Source of the DNA: Actinotignum schaalii
GTDB taxonomy: Bacteria > Actinomycetota > Actinomycetes > Actinomycetales > Actinomycetaceae
DNA: 64,000 bases
Assembly: GCF_000724605.1 (NCBI RefSeq)
Contig: NZ_CP008802.1
Location: 620,001-684,000, forward strand
Direction: 5' to 3'
Within the stretch, counting starts at the first letter, position 1, and every line of letters begins with the position of its first letter. The notes beneath the pieces were generated by a model that was not told where the DNA came from, did no database searches, and saw only the letters and a program-made list of their open reading frames with translations. Shown here piece by piece: positions 45,579 to 54,662 of the stretch. The translations under genes were made by a program, and so were the position numbers.

Positions 45579-46637
45579 TCAGCCGCGCCGGAAATGATCC
45601 CAGCCGCTCCCCCGCGTCCAAGCACGCCCGTCCACGGTGACCAACCCGCCCGGATGGGCGGCTTCCACCGCTCCGATAAGGCTGAAACCCTCCGGGAGAT
45701 GCGGGATGCGCGCTCCCCAGGCCCGTTCCGGACTCACGTCCATCGTGGCGAGGAAACCGTGATCCTCCCCGCCGGTAAGCACACAGTTATAAGCCCATTC
45801 CAGCGGATCGGAACGCCCCAGGTGCCGAGCCACCTCGAGGAGGTCATGGGCGTGGCGGGACAGCGTCTCCGAATGGATATCGATATGCACGCCGGAGGCG
45901 GCAGCTATCCGCTGGGTATCGCGGAGCAAACCATCGGATACATCCATCATCGCCCCGCGCAAGCCGGCGCGAACCGCGCGCAGCACCTCGGTCACGGGCG
46001 GCCGCGGGCGTAGGAAATCCTGGATGAGGCGGGTGGCGGCATCCGGAAAAGCGCCCCGCTCCGGGGCAAAGCCGCGGCTGAGCAGTTCGAGGCCGGCCGC
46101 GGCCCGCCCTAGATTCCCGCAGTGAATAAGGGGCTGTCCGGGCGCTGCCGCCGAGCGTTGCAGCGGGGTGCGCCCTTCCAGATCACCCAGAATCGTGGCG
46201 CTGATGGCCATATGGCTCCCGCCCACGAGGTCTCCGCCGTCGACCCCACATCCGAGCGGGCCGCAACATTCGGCCAGGCCGCGCGCAAGGTCCCGCACCC
46301 AGGCGACCGGCACGTCCCCGGGCAGTTCCAAGGCGACGACGAGGGACCGCGGCCGCGCTCCCATCGCAACAGCGTCGGCAATATTTTGGGCAGCCACCCG
46401 CCAGCCGACATCGCTCCCGCTGGACCAGTCGCGCCGAAAATGCACGCCTTCCACGAGCATATCGGTAGAGACCGTGACCCGGCCGTCGCTCAGACCGAGC
46501 ACCGCGCTATCGTCCCCGCTGGGGACGATAGTTGTTTCGCCGCGCGGGAGCAGCGGCACGATCTGCGCGAGGAGTTCCGCTTCACTCAGATCGCGCACCA
46601 GGGGCCCGGGCGTATGACTGGCAGCTGGCCGGGGCAT
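45579..46637 (-). CDS. thiL: Thiamine-monophosphate kinase
   Basis: A 352-residue ThiL that makes thiamine diphosphate. Motifs include VPSGDDSAVL, TDMLVEGVHFRRDW and GVDGGDLVGG, plus MMDVSDGLLRD. Its ATG directly abuts the ddl stop codon, so the two genes are cotranscribed, an arrangement seen in other actinobacteria. No thiamine riboswitch is visible upstream. Confidence 0.95.
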   Translation of the reverse strand: MPRPAASHTPGPLVRDLSEAELLAQIVPLLPRGETTIVPSGDDSAVLGLSDGRVTVSTDMLVEGVHFRRDWSSGSDVGWRVAAQNIADAVAMGARPRSLVVALELPGDVPVAWVRDLARGLAECCGPLGCGVDGGDLVGGSHMAISATILGDLEGRTPLQRSAAAPGQPLIHCGNLGRAAAGLELLSRGFAPERGAFPDAATRLIQDFLRPRPPVTEVLRAVRAGLRGAMMDVSDGLLRDTQRIAAASGVHIDIHSETLSRHAHDLLEVARHLGRSDPLEWAYNCVLTGGEDHGFLATMDVSPERAWGARIPHLPEGFSLIGAVEAAHPGGLVTVDGRAWTRGSGWDHFRRG

Positions 46638-47720
46638 TTAGCGCAGCCCTACCCCGCGGGCGAGGGCGAGGTCGATGAGTTCGGAAATGAGATCGCGGTA
46701 GGCCAGCCCGGTTTTCTCCCACAGGATGGGGTACATGGACACGGCGGTGAACCCGGGAATTGTATTGTGTTCGTTGACGTACATCTCCCCGGTGGCGGTG
46801 TAGAAGAAGTCCACGCGGGTCATGCCTTCGCATTCGAAAACCTCGAAAACGCGCCGCGCCAGGCCCCGCATTTTCTCCGCGTCCACCTCCGGAAGCGCGG
46901 CGGGGATTTCCATGTGGAAGCCTTCGGTGGCCACGTATTTGGTGGCGTAGTCATACCATTGCACGTCCAAAACGATTTCCCCGAGTACGGATGCGCGCGG
47001 CGCGGTACCGCCGCGCCCGCCGAGGACGGCACATTCGATTTCACGGCCCGGGATTCCCGTTTCAACAATAACTTTAGGGTCGACGGCGCGCGCTGTGGCA
47101 ATGGCGGCGTCGAGCTGCGAAAGTTCAGCCACCCGCGTGATCCCCAGCGAAGATCCCGCGCGAGCTGGTTTGACGTACACGGGAAGCTGCAAACGTTCGG
47201 CTACTTCCGAGCGCACGCCCTCCGGATCGGCGTTCCAGCGCTGGGGTTCCACGAGCACGTAGGGTGCAACCGGCAGGCCGGCCGATTCCAGCACCACTTT
47301 CATATAGTGCTTATCCATGGCCGCGGCGGAGGCGAAAACCCCACAGCCCACGTAGGGAATGCCCATCATTTCGAAGGTGCCCTGGATGGTGCCATCTTCA
47401 CCGAAGGGGCCGTGGAGCAGCGGGAAGGCGACGTCAATAGGCCCGAGGCTGCGCGAACTGCCGTCTTCACCGCGCACCACAAATCCCCCGCCGGGTCCGA
47501 AATCTGCCAGCACGCGTTCTCCGTGATATTCCACGTCCGCGCCGGCAGCCACCTCCTCCGTGCTCATGGGAACCCAGATGCCTTCGGTGGTAATTCCGAT
47601 GGGGATAACGCTGTAGCGCTCCGGGTCAATGGCTCCCAGGACGGACGCCGCGGTGAGGCAAGAGACGGAATGTTCTCCGGATACGCCCCCGTAGATGAGG
47701 GCGACGTGATGTGTGGCCAC
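46638..47720 (-). CDS. ddl: D-alanine--D-alanine ligase
   Basis: A 360-residue ATP-grasp ligase that joins two D-Ala for peptidoglycan. Motifs: GGVSGEHSVS at the N-terminus, YVKPARAGSSLGITRV in the ATP-grasp region and RVDFFYTATGEMYVNEHNTIPGFT at the active site. The start is GTG after AAAGGTG. It heads the ddl-thiL unit. Confidence 0.96.
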   Translation of the reverse strand: MATHHVALIYGGVSGEHSVSCLTAASVLGAIDPERYSVIPIGITTEGIWVPMSTEEVAAGADVEYHGERVLADFGPGGGFVVRGEDGSSRSLGPIDVAFPLLHGPFGEDGTIQGTFEMMGIPYVGCGVFASAAAMDKHYMKVVLESAGLPVAPYVLVEPQRWNADPEGVRSEVAERLQLPVYVKPARAGSSLGITRVAELSQLDAAIATARAVDPKVIVETGIPGREIECAVLGGRGGTAPRASVLGEIVLDVQWYDYATKYVATEGFHMEIPAALPEVDAEKMRGLARRVFEVFECEGMTRVDFFYTATGEMYVNEHNTIPGFTAVSMYPILWEKTGLAYRDLISELIDLALARGVGLR

Positions 47721-47780
47721 GAATGGACACCTTTCTACTCAGTGCTGTTCCCAGGGTAGTACGCCGGGCCGCGCGGCAAG

Positions 47781-47810
47781 GTGACAAACCCGGGCGCGGC
47801 CTACTACAGT
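47781..47810 (+). promoter_or_regulatory. Leaderless promoter of the AMIN-like lipoprotein
   Basis: GTGACA (47781-47786), an 18-base spacer and TACAGT (47805-47810), six bases before the ATG at 47817. Confidence 0.6.
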
Positions 47811-47816
47811 AAACAT

Positions 47817-48458
47817 ATGACACAGAACACAATGAAGTCGTTTCTCCTGCTCGCAGGCGCTGCCGCTCTCACGCTGGCCGGCTGCTCCGGGACCGGGAAG
47901 GGCGCTCCGGCCAGTGATGGCGCGGCCACGCCGTCCACCCCGGCTGCCGCTTCGTCTGCCCCGGCGGTGAGCCAGTCCCCCAGTCTCACACCCAAGGCTG
48001 CGGAAAGCTCTCTCAAGGGCTTTATTGAAGGGGACTCGCAGTCCCCGAATTATCCCAAGCTCACCGAGAATTCCGCGGTGCCTACCGCGGTGCGGGTGGC
48101 CGGCCACGAGGGCTGGGACCGCGTAGTGGTGGAATACGATAGCGATGCCGATCTGGAATGGTTCAGTTTCTTCGGTGATGAAGCCATTCAGGATGGATCC
48201 GGGCGACCCCTAGATATTCCGGGCAAGCGTTTCCTCACCCTGAGCATTTCCGGGGTGACCTACCCGGAGGATCCGGCGCAAGCCGCGGATCTTTCCGTCC
48301 CCAACCTCGGGGGCGCCAAGGTAGTGCAGGGCGTCCATGTGGAGCACGCTTTTGAGGGCATGCACCAGGTCCATATCGGGCTGGATAAGGACCGGCCCTA
48401 CCGGGTTCAGGTGCTGGAGAGCCCCAAGCGGGTTGTTATTGACGTTGCCAATAACTAA
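47817..48458 (+). CDS. AMIN-like domain lipoprotein
   Basis: A 213-residue secreted lipoprotein. A signal peptide with the lipobox TLAGC gives Cys at about residue 23, followed by a Ser/Ala/Pro linker. The rest is an AMIN-like domain (VRVAGHEGWDRVVVEYDSDA, LTLSISGVTYPED, YRVQVLESPKRVVIDV). Such domains are thought to bind cell-wall polymers. It diverges from ddl, and its stop codon lies within the first unit of a 16-base tandem repeat. Confidence 0.88.
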   Translation: MTQNTMKSFLLLAGAAALTLAGCSGTGKGAPASDGAATPSTPAAASSAPAVSQSPSLTPKAAESSLKGFIEGDSQSPNYPKLTENSAVPTAVRVAGHEGWDRVVVEYDSDADLEWFSFFGDEAIQDGSGRPLDIPGKRFLTLSISGVTYPEDPAQAADLSVPNLGGAKVVQGVHVEHAFEGMHQVHIGLDKDRPYRVQVLESPKRVVIDVANN

Positions 48459-48517
48459 TCCCGCGGATAACTAAGCCCGCGGATAACTAATCCATCGGAT
48501 AACTAAGCCCGCGGAAT
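48456..48517. repeat. Tandem repeat of a 16-base unit (about four copies)
   Basis: Units start at 48456, 48472, 48488 and 48504 with consensus TAAKCCCGCGGATAAC; the third has CCATCGG instead of CCGCGG. The stop codon of the lipoprotein gene is the first TAA of the array, so every unit carries TAA in the same relative position. Confidence 0.75.
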
Positions 48518-48529
48518 AGATAGAACTCA

Positions 48530-48576
48530 GGCTCGGCCTCGCGGTTGCGCTACCCGTGCGCTACCCGGGCCGAGCC
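48530..48576. terminator. Bidirectional terminator between lipoprotein gene and murA
   Basis: GGCTCGGCC at 48530-48538 pairs with GGCCGAGCC at 48568-48576. The loop contains the direct repeat TGCGCTACCCG twice. Confidence 0.5.
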
Positions 48577-48601
48577 CGTTCAACGTTGTCCCGCAGCTCC
48601 T

Positions 48602-49927
48602 TTAGGCATCCAGCGGCGTGACGTCCGCACCCAGGGCCTGGAGTTTATCCAGGAACTTTTCGTAGCCGCGGTCGATAATATCCACCCCGGAGACCCGGGA
48701 TTCCCCTTCGGCCGCCAGCGCGGCAATGAGGTGGGAGAAGCCCCCGCGCAGATCGGGAACCACAATATCGGTGGCCCGCAGCGGGGTGGGCCCTTGGATA
48801 ACGGCCGAGTGGTAGAAGTTGCGCTGCCCGAAACGGCATTCGTGCCCACCCAGACATTCGCGGTAGGTCTGGATATTGGCACCCATATCCCGCAGCGCTT
48901 CGGTGAAGCCGAAACGGTTTTCGTAGACGGTTTCGTGGACGATGGACATGCCTTCGGCCTGGGTCAGGGCGACGACGAGCGGCTGCTGCCAGTCGGTCAT
49001 GAAACCAGGGTGCACATCCGTTTCGAAAGATACGGATTGCAGAGCGCCACCCGGGTGCCAGAAGCGGATGCCTTCGTCACGCACATCGAATTTCCCGCCG
49101 ACTTTCCGGAAGAGATTAAGGAAAGAAGTCATCGACTGCTGTTCGGCCCCGCGCACGAAAATATCGCCACCGGTGGCCAGCGCGGCGGCCGCCCAGGAAC
49201 CCGCTTCGATGCGGTCGGGTAGCGAGGTGTGGGAGTATCCCACCAGTTCATCCACGCCTTCCACCCGGATAACCCGGTCGGTATCCACGGAGATAATCGC
49301 GCCCATTTTCTGGAGCACCGCGATGAGATCCATGATTTCCGGTTCCACCGCAGCATTGGACAGTTCGGTCACGCCTTCCGCCATGACGGCGGTGAGGAGA
49401 GTCTGTTCGGTGGCTCCCACGGAAGGATAGGGCAGGCGCACCGGCTTGGCCCGCAGGCCCTTGGGCGCCACCAGGTGCATCCCGGTTTCTTCCTGGACGC
49501 GCTTGGCGCCGAATTCTTCCAGGACCCGCAGGTGGAAATCCACCGGACGCGAGCCGATATGGCACCCGCCCAGATCCGGAATATAGGCTTCGCCCAGCCG
49601 GTGCAGCAGCGGGCCGGCAAAAAGAATGGGGATACGGGAGGAGCCGGCCAGCGCGTTCACTTCGTGCGGATCGTGGGGCAGGTGAATATCACCGGGGGTG
49701 ATCTCCACCGTTCCGGCTTCCGGCTGGTAATTGACTTCCACACCGTGCAAGCCGAGCAGCTCTGAAACCACGGTAACGTCACGGATTTGCGGCACATTGC
49801 GCAGCACGGACGTGTCTTTGGTGAGCAGGGAGGCAACCATGGATTTCGACACAAAATTCTTTGCGCCGCGCACAGTAATCTCACCGCTCAGGGGGACTCC
49901 TCCGCGAACCACAAGTTGGGACACCAT
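48602..49927 (-). CDS. murA: UDP-N-acetylglucosamine 1-carboxyvinyltransferase
   Basis: A 441-residue EPSP-synthase-fold enzyme for the first committed step of peptidoglycan synthesis. The active-site loop reads GGCHIGSRPVDFHL, so the catalytic Cys (Cys115 in E. coli) is present, in contrast to the Asp of mycobacteria. RGAKNFVSKSMVASLL at the N-terminus replaces the usual AKNAALP. ATG after GGCGGAGAG. Confidence 0.93.
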   Translation of the reverse strand: MVSQLVVRGGVPLSGEITVRGAKNFVSKSMVASLLTKDTSVLRNVPQIRDVTVVSELLGLHGVEVNYQPEAGTVEITPGDIHLPHDPHEVNALAGSSRIPILFAGPLLHRLGEAYIPDLGGCHIGSRPVDFHLRVLEEFGAKRVQEETGMHLVAPKGLRAKPVRLPYPSVGATEQTLLTAVMAEGVTELSNAAVEPEIMDLIAVLQKMGAIISVDTDRVIRVEGVDELVGYSHTSLPDRIEAGSWAAAALATGGDIFVRGAEQQSMTSFLNLFRKVGGKFDVRDEGIRFWHPGGALQSVSFETDVHPGFMTDWQQPLVVALTQAEGMSIVHETVYENRFGFTEALRDMGANIQTYRECLGGHECRFGQRNFYHSAVIQGPTPLRATDIVVPDLRGGFSHLIAALAAEGESRVSGVDIIDRGYEKFLDKLQALGADVTPLDA

Positions 49928-50016
49928 ACTCTCCGCCTTTCTCGCGTGTCACAGGTACCCAGCCAGCATACCGGCCCGAGGCCAGTTTCCGGAGTTATGA
50001 GGATATCCGGGTGGCG

Positions 50017-50667
50017 TTATGCCAGCGAATCTGGATCCGGGCGCGCCGAGCGGACCGGCACCTCGGGTAGGTGCCGCTGCGGCAGGGTACGCGGAGTGAA
50101 ACCCGACTGGCGGGCTTCGTATTCCTCAATGAGGGAGACATCACGCAGGGTCAGGGCGATATCATCCAGACCTTCCATGAGGCGCCAGCGGGTATACGGA
50201 TCAATCTCGAAAGGGTAGGTGATATCGGCGCAGCGCACCTCGCAGGCGGCGAGGTCCACGGTCAGCTCCCGGCCCGGCTTTTCTTCTAAGAGTTCCCACA
50301 GCCGGGTGGCGGCGTCGTCGCTAATCTGCCCTGCAACCAGGCCCTGTTTTCCCATATTGCCGCGGAAAATATCACCGAAACGCGGGCTGAGGACGGCGCG
50401 GAAACCGTAGTCTCGTAGCGCCCACACGGCGTGTTCGCGCGAGGATCCGGTCCCAAAATCGCGCCCGGCCACCAGAATGGAGCCGGCCGTGTACGGGGCC
50501 TGGTTGAGGATAAAGGCGGGGTCTTTGCGCCGTTCATGGAAGAGTGCGTCCTCGTAGCCGCTTTTGGTGATGCGTTTGAGGTAGCGGGCGGGCAGGATTT
50601 GGTCGGTGTCCACCTCGGTTTCGCGCAGGGGGACGCCGATGCCGGTGTGCTGGGTGAAAATCTCCAC
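50017..50667 (-). CDS. leuD: 3-isopropylmalate dehydratase small subunit
   Basis: A 216-residue aconitase swivel-domain subunit ([26 protein letters not shown]). With LeuC it isomerises isopropylmalate in leucine synthesis. It starts with GTG, 13 bases after leuC, in a leuCD operon. The last 25 residues after the conserved fold are Arg/Pro-rich. Confidence 0.96.
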   Translation of the reverse strand: MEIFTQHTGIGVPLRETEVDTDQILPARYLKRITKSGYEDALFHERRKDPAFILNQAPYTAGSILVAGRDFGTGSSREHAVWALRDYGFRAVLSPRFGDIFRGNMGKQGLVAGQISDDAATRLWELLEEKPGRELTVDLAACEVRCADITYPFEIDPYTRWRLMEGLDDIALTLRDVSLIEEYEARQSGFTPRTLPQRHLPEVPVRSARPDPDSLA

Positions 50668-50680
50668 GGGCGTGTTCTTT

Positions 50681-52093
50681 CTACGCTGTAGGGGCGAGGT
50701 CGGCGGGATGGGAAATATGGCCGGTCACCGCGGTGGCGGCGGCCACCAGCGGAGAAACGAGGTGGGTGCGCCCGCCCGGGCCCTGCCGGCCGCGGAAATT
50801 CCGATTCGAGGTCGAAGCGCAGCGCTCCCCCGGGGTGAGCTGGTCTGGGTTCATGCCCAGGCACATGGAACAGCCCGCATTGCGCCATTCGGCACCGAAA
50901 GCGCGGAAGACTTCGTCCAGGCCCTCGGCTTCGGCCTGGAGGCGCACCCGCGCCGAGGCCGGCACGATCATGACGCGCAGGTCTTTGGCTTTGTGGCGCC
51001 CACGCCATACCGAGGCAACCGAGCGCAGATCTTCAATGCGACCATTCGTGCACGAACCGATAAAAACGGTGTCCACGTGGATATCGCGCATGGGCGTTCC
51101 CGGCCGCAGGTCCATATAGTCGAGGGCTTCCCGCGCAGCTTGGCGCTCTTTTTCTTCCGGCAGTGTGTCCGGATTTGGGACGACGCCGGACAGCGGCACC
51201 CCCTGCCCGGGATTCGTCCCCCACGTGACAATGGGCTCAATTTCGGATGCCTCAAGAACCACTTCGGTATCGAAGTGCGCATCCGGATCGCTATACAGCG
51301 TGGACCAGTAGGCCACCGCGGCATCCCAGGCTTCCTCGCGCGGGGCGTGGGGGCGCCCGCGCACGTAGTCCACGGTGGTGGCATCCGGGGCGACGAGCCC
51401 GGCGCGCGCGCCCGCCTCAATGGACATATTACAGATCGTCATGCGCGCTTCCATGGACAGTGCCCGGATTGCTTCCCCGCGATATTCAATAACGTGCCCG
51501 GATGCTCCATTAGTTCCAATTTTGGCGATAACCGCGAGGATAATGTCTTTCGCCGTGGTCCCTTCGCGCAGGGTGCCATTGACGGTGATGGCCATATTTT
51601 TGAAACGCTGCAAGGGCAGGGTTTGAGTGGCGAGGACATGCTCGACTTCCGAGGTGCCGATGCCGATCCCGATGGAGCCGAAGGCACCGTGGGTGGAGGT
51701 GTGGGAATCCCCGCACACAATCGTCATCCCCGGTTGGGTCAGGCCCAGCTGCGGGCCGACCGCGTGGACGATTCCCTGGTCCGCATGGCCGAGGGAATAG
51801 ATCGGAATACCAAATTCCGCGACGTTCGCGCGCAGGGCGTCCACCTGTTTGCGCGAGGTGGTATTAGCAATCGGGCGATCAATATCGATGGTGGGGACGT
51901 TGTGGTCTTCCGTGGCGACGGTGCGCTCCGGGCAGCGCACCGGCCGGCCTTCCAGGCGCAGCCCGTCGAAGGCCTGCGGGCTGGTCACTTCGTGGATGAG
52001 ATGCAGGTCAATGTAGAGGAGGTCCGGCGTGCCTTCCTCGCCACGCCGAACCAGATGGGCGTCCCAGATTTTATCCGCGAGCGTGCGTCCCAT
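50681..52093 (-). CDS. leuC: 3-isopropylmalate dehydratase large subunit
   Basis: A 470-residue aconitase-family subunit carrying the 4Fe-4S cluster; Cys ligands are in [12 protein letters not shown] and [10 protein letters not shown]. The substrate-binding region [14 protein letters not shown] is intact. ATG after GAGGAGGG. It diverges from an IclR regulator, the arrangement found for LtbR/NdgR regulators of leucine genes in actinobacteria. Confidence 0.97.
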   Translation of the reverse strand: MGRTLADKIWDAHLVRRGEEGTPDLLYIDLHLIHEVTSPQAFDGLRLEGRPVRCPERTVATEDHNVPTIDIDRPIANTTSRKQVDALRANVAEFGIPIYSLGHADQGIVHAVGPQLGLTQPGMTIVCGDSHTSTHGAFGSIGIGIGTSEVEHVLATQTLPLQRFKNMAITVNGTLREGTTAKDIILAVIAKIGTNGASGHVIEYRGEAIRALSMEARMTICNMSIEAGARAGLVAPDATTVDYVRGRPHAPREEAWDAAVAYWSTLYSDPDAHFDTEVVLEASEIEPIVTWGTNPGQGVPLSGVVPNPDTLPEEKERQAAREALDYMDLRPGTPMRDIHVDTVFIGSCTNGRIEDLRSVASVWRGRHKAKDLRVMIVPASARVRLQAEAEGLDEVFRAFGAEWRNAGCSMCLGMNPDQLTPGERCASTSNRNFRGRQGPGGRTHLVSPLVAAATAVTGHISHPADLAPTA

Positions 52094-52306
52094 CCCTACC
52101 CTCCTCTTCTTCTATTCCGGGGAATTTTCCCGGTTCTTTTTGCGATTACTCTTCTACTCTTCCAACGATGTTCGATTGTGGTGGTCCGCGGGCTAGTTTA
52201 CCCAGGTACGTCCACATGGCAAGATGAAATTCTCACATTCTGGACATTGCGCTACCGTAGCGCGGGCGGCGCGTCGCTGCGCGCGGCGCCACAGTGTGGA
52301 CATTTG

Positions 52307-52325
52307 CATCTCACTTATTGAGATG
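52307..52325. promoter_or_regulatory. Candidate IclR operator palindrome
   Basis: CATCTCA (52307-52313), CTTAT, TGAGATG (52319-52325) is a perfect inverted repeat in the leuC-IclR divergent region, 13 bases before the IclR ATG. A second TGAGA-like pair (GATGAAATTCTCACAT, about 52223-52238) lies closer to leuC. Confidence 0.5.
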
Positions 52326-52338
52326 AGAAAATCTCGGT

Positions 52339-53100
52339 ATGGTTGATTCTCCTCACGCTCAGCCTGCGCCCGCCCCGGAGGGAAGTGGTGTGGGCGTTCT
52401 CGATAAGGCTGCCGCCGTGCTCGATGCTCTCGAGGCCGGCCCGCAAACATTAGCACAATTGGTGACCGCCACCCATTTAGCAAGGCCGACGGCGCATCGC
52501 CTGGCCGTGGCGCTGGAATACCACCGTTTCGTTTCCCGCGATAACGAAGGGCGTTTTTCTTTGGGGCCGCGCCTGGGTGAGCTTTCCTCCGCCACCGGTG
52601 AAGACCGCCTTATTGCCGCGGCGAATCCGGTCCTTATCGCGCTGCGTGACCACACCGGGGAATCTTCTCAGCTTTACCGGCGCCAGGGCGACCAGCGTAT
52701 TTGCGTGGCGAATGCCGAACGCACGATGGGCTTGCGCGACTCTATCCCGGTGGGTGCTTCTCTATCCATGAAGGCCGGTTCCGCCGCCCAGGTGCTGCTT
52801 GCCTGGGAGGAGCCCGATCAATTGCATCGCGGTTTGCAGGGCGCTTCCTTTACGGCCACGAATCTTTCCGCGGTGCGCCGGCGCGGCTGGGCGCAGAGCG
52901 TGGGCGAGCGCGAAGCCGGGGTGGCTTCTATTTCCGCGCCGGTACGCGGGCCGAGTGGGCGGGTTATTGCCGCGGTCTCGATTTCTGGGCCACTGGAACG
53001 GATGGGCCGCCAGCCCGGGCGCGTGCATTCGGCAGCGGTGGTGGCCGCAGCCGGGCGCCTCACCGATGTTCTGCAAACAACCGAGGGCATTAACGAGTAA
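52339..53100 (+). CDS. IclR-family regulator (LtbR/NdgR-like)
   Basis: A 253-residue IclR protein with an N-terminal winged helix (VLDKAAAVLDALEAGPQTLAQLVTATHLARPTAHRLAVALE) and a C-terminal effector domain. The divergent position to leuCD matches actinobacterial LtbR/NdgR regulators that control leucine and other amino-acid genes. It should bind the TCTCA/TGAGA palindromes in the intergenic region. No ribosome-binding site is seen before the ATG. Confidence 0.9.
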   Translation: MVDSPHAQPAPAPEGSGVGVLDKAAAVLDALEAGPQTLAQLVTATHLARPTAHRLAVALEYHRFVSRDNEGRFSLGPRLGELSSATGEDRLIAAANPVLIALRDHTGESSQLYRRQGDQRICVANAERTMGLRDSIPVGASLSMKAGSAAQVLLAWEEPDQLHRGLQGASFTATNLSAVRRRGWAQSVGEREAGVASISAPVRGPSGRVIAAVSISGPLERMGRQPGRVHSAAVVAAAGRLTDVLQTTEGINE

Positions 53101-53204
53101 AGGTAGTAGCGAGTAGTCGAGCGCTACCGCCCACCGCGTAGATACGCGGATGCGCGTCATGGCCCGATGCTTTCCTACACCGAGGTGCACCCCCGACTAT
53201 CCGG

Positions 53205-54467
53205 CTAACGGGACCGACTATTCTGCATGGCCCGCTCATATTCGGCGAGGACCAAGGGCACTACCTCCTCCCAGCCGTATCCGGGCGCCACGCTCGCATT
53301 GTGGTGGGCTATGCGGGTGCGCAGCGCGGTATCCTCCGCCAGGCGGGCCAGCTGCGCGACCATATCCGCATCGGTTTCCGCCAGGAGCGCTGAGCGCCCG
53401 TCCTCCAAGAAATCATCAGCTCCGGTGCCGGCTGGAGAAACGATGGGCAGGCCGGCCGCCCGTGCTTCCAGGGTGGCAATCCCGAAGGCTTCGCGGCGTG
53501 AACTGGTGAGGTAGATATCCGCGTGGCGGTAAGCCTCCATGAGCCCGGCCCGGTCTGTGCGGCCGGGAAGATGAAGCCAGCCACTCCCGGGGCCAGAGCC
53601 GTTACCGAGGCTCCCGTGAGCCCGCCCGCGCCGTTCTAATTGGGAGCGTAGCGGGCCATCTCCGTAAATGGTGAGGTGAATATCCCGCCCGGTGAGCTGG
53701 CGCGCCCCGGCCACGCAATCAATGAGGGCAGCATTGCGTTTACGCGGGGCCAGGCGCCGCGCCGCCACAACCTCCAGCCGCTCGCCCGAGATGCCGCCTG
53801 AAGCGCCAGTTGCACTGCCACTTGCGCCGCCGCTTGCGCCGGCATCGCAGCCGCCACCGGCACCGCCAGCTGCGCGGCCGCTTACACCGCCGAACCCCTC
53901 CGCACGCGCGAGGCGATAGGCAGCAACCGCGCGCCACTCCCCCAGATCCACACCGTTAGGAATAACCGCTACGGCGCCGCCCACGGCCCGGCGTACCTGC
54001 CCGGCCACCCACGTGGATACCGCGTTATGGACGACGCCGCGCGCCGTAACCCAGCGCAGCGGAGCAAGCAACCTTTCCACCGGATCCAGCACGCAATGCC
54101 AGGTGACAGTAGTGGGGATACCTTCCGCCGCGGCGATGCGCATCGCGGCCCAGGCAAAAGGCGACACAACTCCGGCCTGAATATGCACCACATCCGCGCC
54201 CCGCATCGAGGCACGCAGCTGGGCGCCGTGCCCCGGGGATACCGGGAGGTTACCGAAGAGCGCTGAGGTAATGCGCTGGACGGGAAGGCCCGCTACAATA
54301 TCGCGATCCGGCGGGCTTCCGGGAGCCGGAGGCGTATCACGCGGGGTAGCGGTAATGACCAGCACGCGATGGCCCACCCCCTGCAAGGCCAGGCCAAGAT
54401 CCCGGGTTTGAGCTTCAATCCCGCCCAGGCGCGGCAAGAAGCAATCCGAGACGAGCGCGATGCGCAT
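53205..54467 (-). CDS. GT4-family glycosyltransferase
   Basis: A 420-residue GT-B glycosyltransferase. The N-terminal domain starts MRIALVSDCFLPRLGGIEAQTRDLG, and the C-terminal nucleotide-sugar site has the EX7E-type motif REAFGIATLEARAAGLPIV. Similar enzymes transfer mannose or related sugars to lipid carriers in actinobacterial envelopes. A Gly/Ala/Ser low-complexity insert (about residues 192-226, flanked by GFGGVSG and GERLEVV) sits between the domains and is unusual. Confidence 0.88.
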   Translation of the reverse strand: MRIALVSDCFLPRLGGIEAQTRDLGLALQGVGHRVLVITATPRDTPPAPGSPPDRDIVAGLPVQRITSALFGNLPVSPGHGAQLRASMRGADVVHIQAGVVSPFAWAAMRIAAAEGIPTTVTWHCVLDPVERLLAPLRWVTARGVVHNAVSTWVAGQVRRAVGGAVAVIPNGVDLGEWRAVAAYRLARAEGFGGVSGRAAGGAGGGCDAGASGGASGSATGASGGISGERLEVVAARRLAPRKRNAALIDCVAGARQLTGRDIHLTIYGDGPLRSQLERRGRAHGSLGNGSGPGSGWLHLPGRTDRAGLMEAYRHADIYLTSSRREAFGIATLEARAAGLPIVSPAGTGADDFLEDGRSALLAETDADMVAQLARLAEDTALRTRIAHHNASVAPGYGWEEVVPLVLAEYERAMQNSRSR

Positions 54468-54518
54468 AAGCCCTCACTTTCGCACAGGAATCCCCTCACG
54501 GAGGAGCCCCTTGACCGG

Positions 54519-54541
54519 CTACCCCACCGGTGGCGGGGTAG
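54519..54541. repeat. Hairpin related to the one at 8381-8401
   Basis: CTACCCCACC (54519-54528), loop GGT, GGCGGGGTAG (54532-54541) with one mismatch. It lies about 50 bases upstream of the glycosyltransferase start. Confidence 0.5.
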
Positions 54542-54629
54542 GTGCGGCGTCGTTCCTTTTCCTAGCGTCAGCTTAGCGCCCGCCTCCGACAGAAAAAGAC
54601 CACCCGGAATTTTTAAAACGGAATGCTCT

Positions 54630-54657
54630 TTGCCTGGGCGCTCCCGGGCCTTAAACT
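54630..54657 (+). promoter_or_regulatory. Leaderless promoter of peptide deformylase
   Basis: TTGCCT (54630-54635), a 16-base spacer, TAAACT (54652-54657), then five bases to the ATG at 54663. Confidence 0.65.
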
Positions 54658-54662
54658 AAAGC

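Noticed and set aside
53134-53149. CCGCGTA-GA-TACGCGG palindrome between IclR and glycosyltransferase genes
   Set aside because: Short, tight loop and common composition in GC-rich DNA; could be a weak convergent terminator but not supported.
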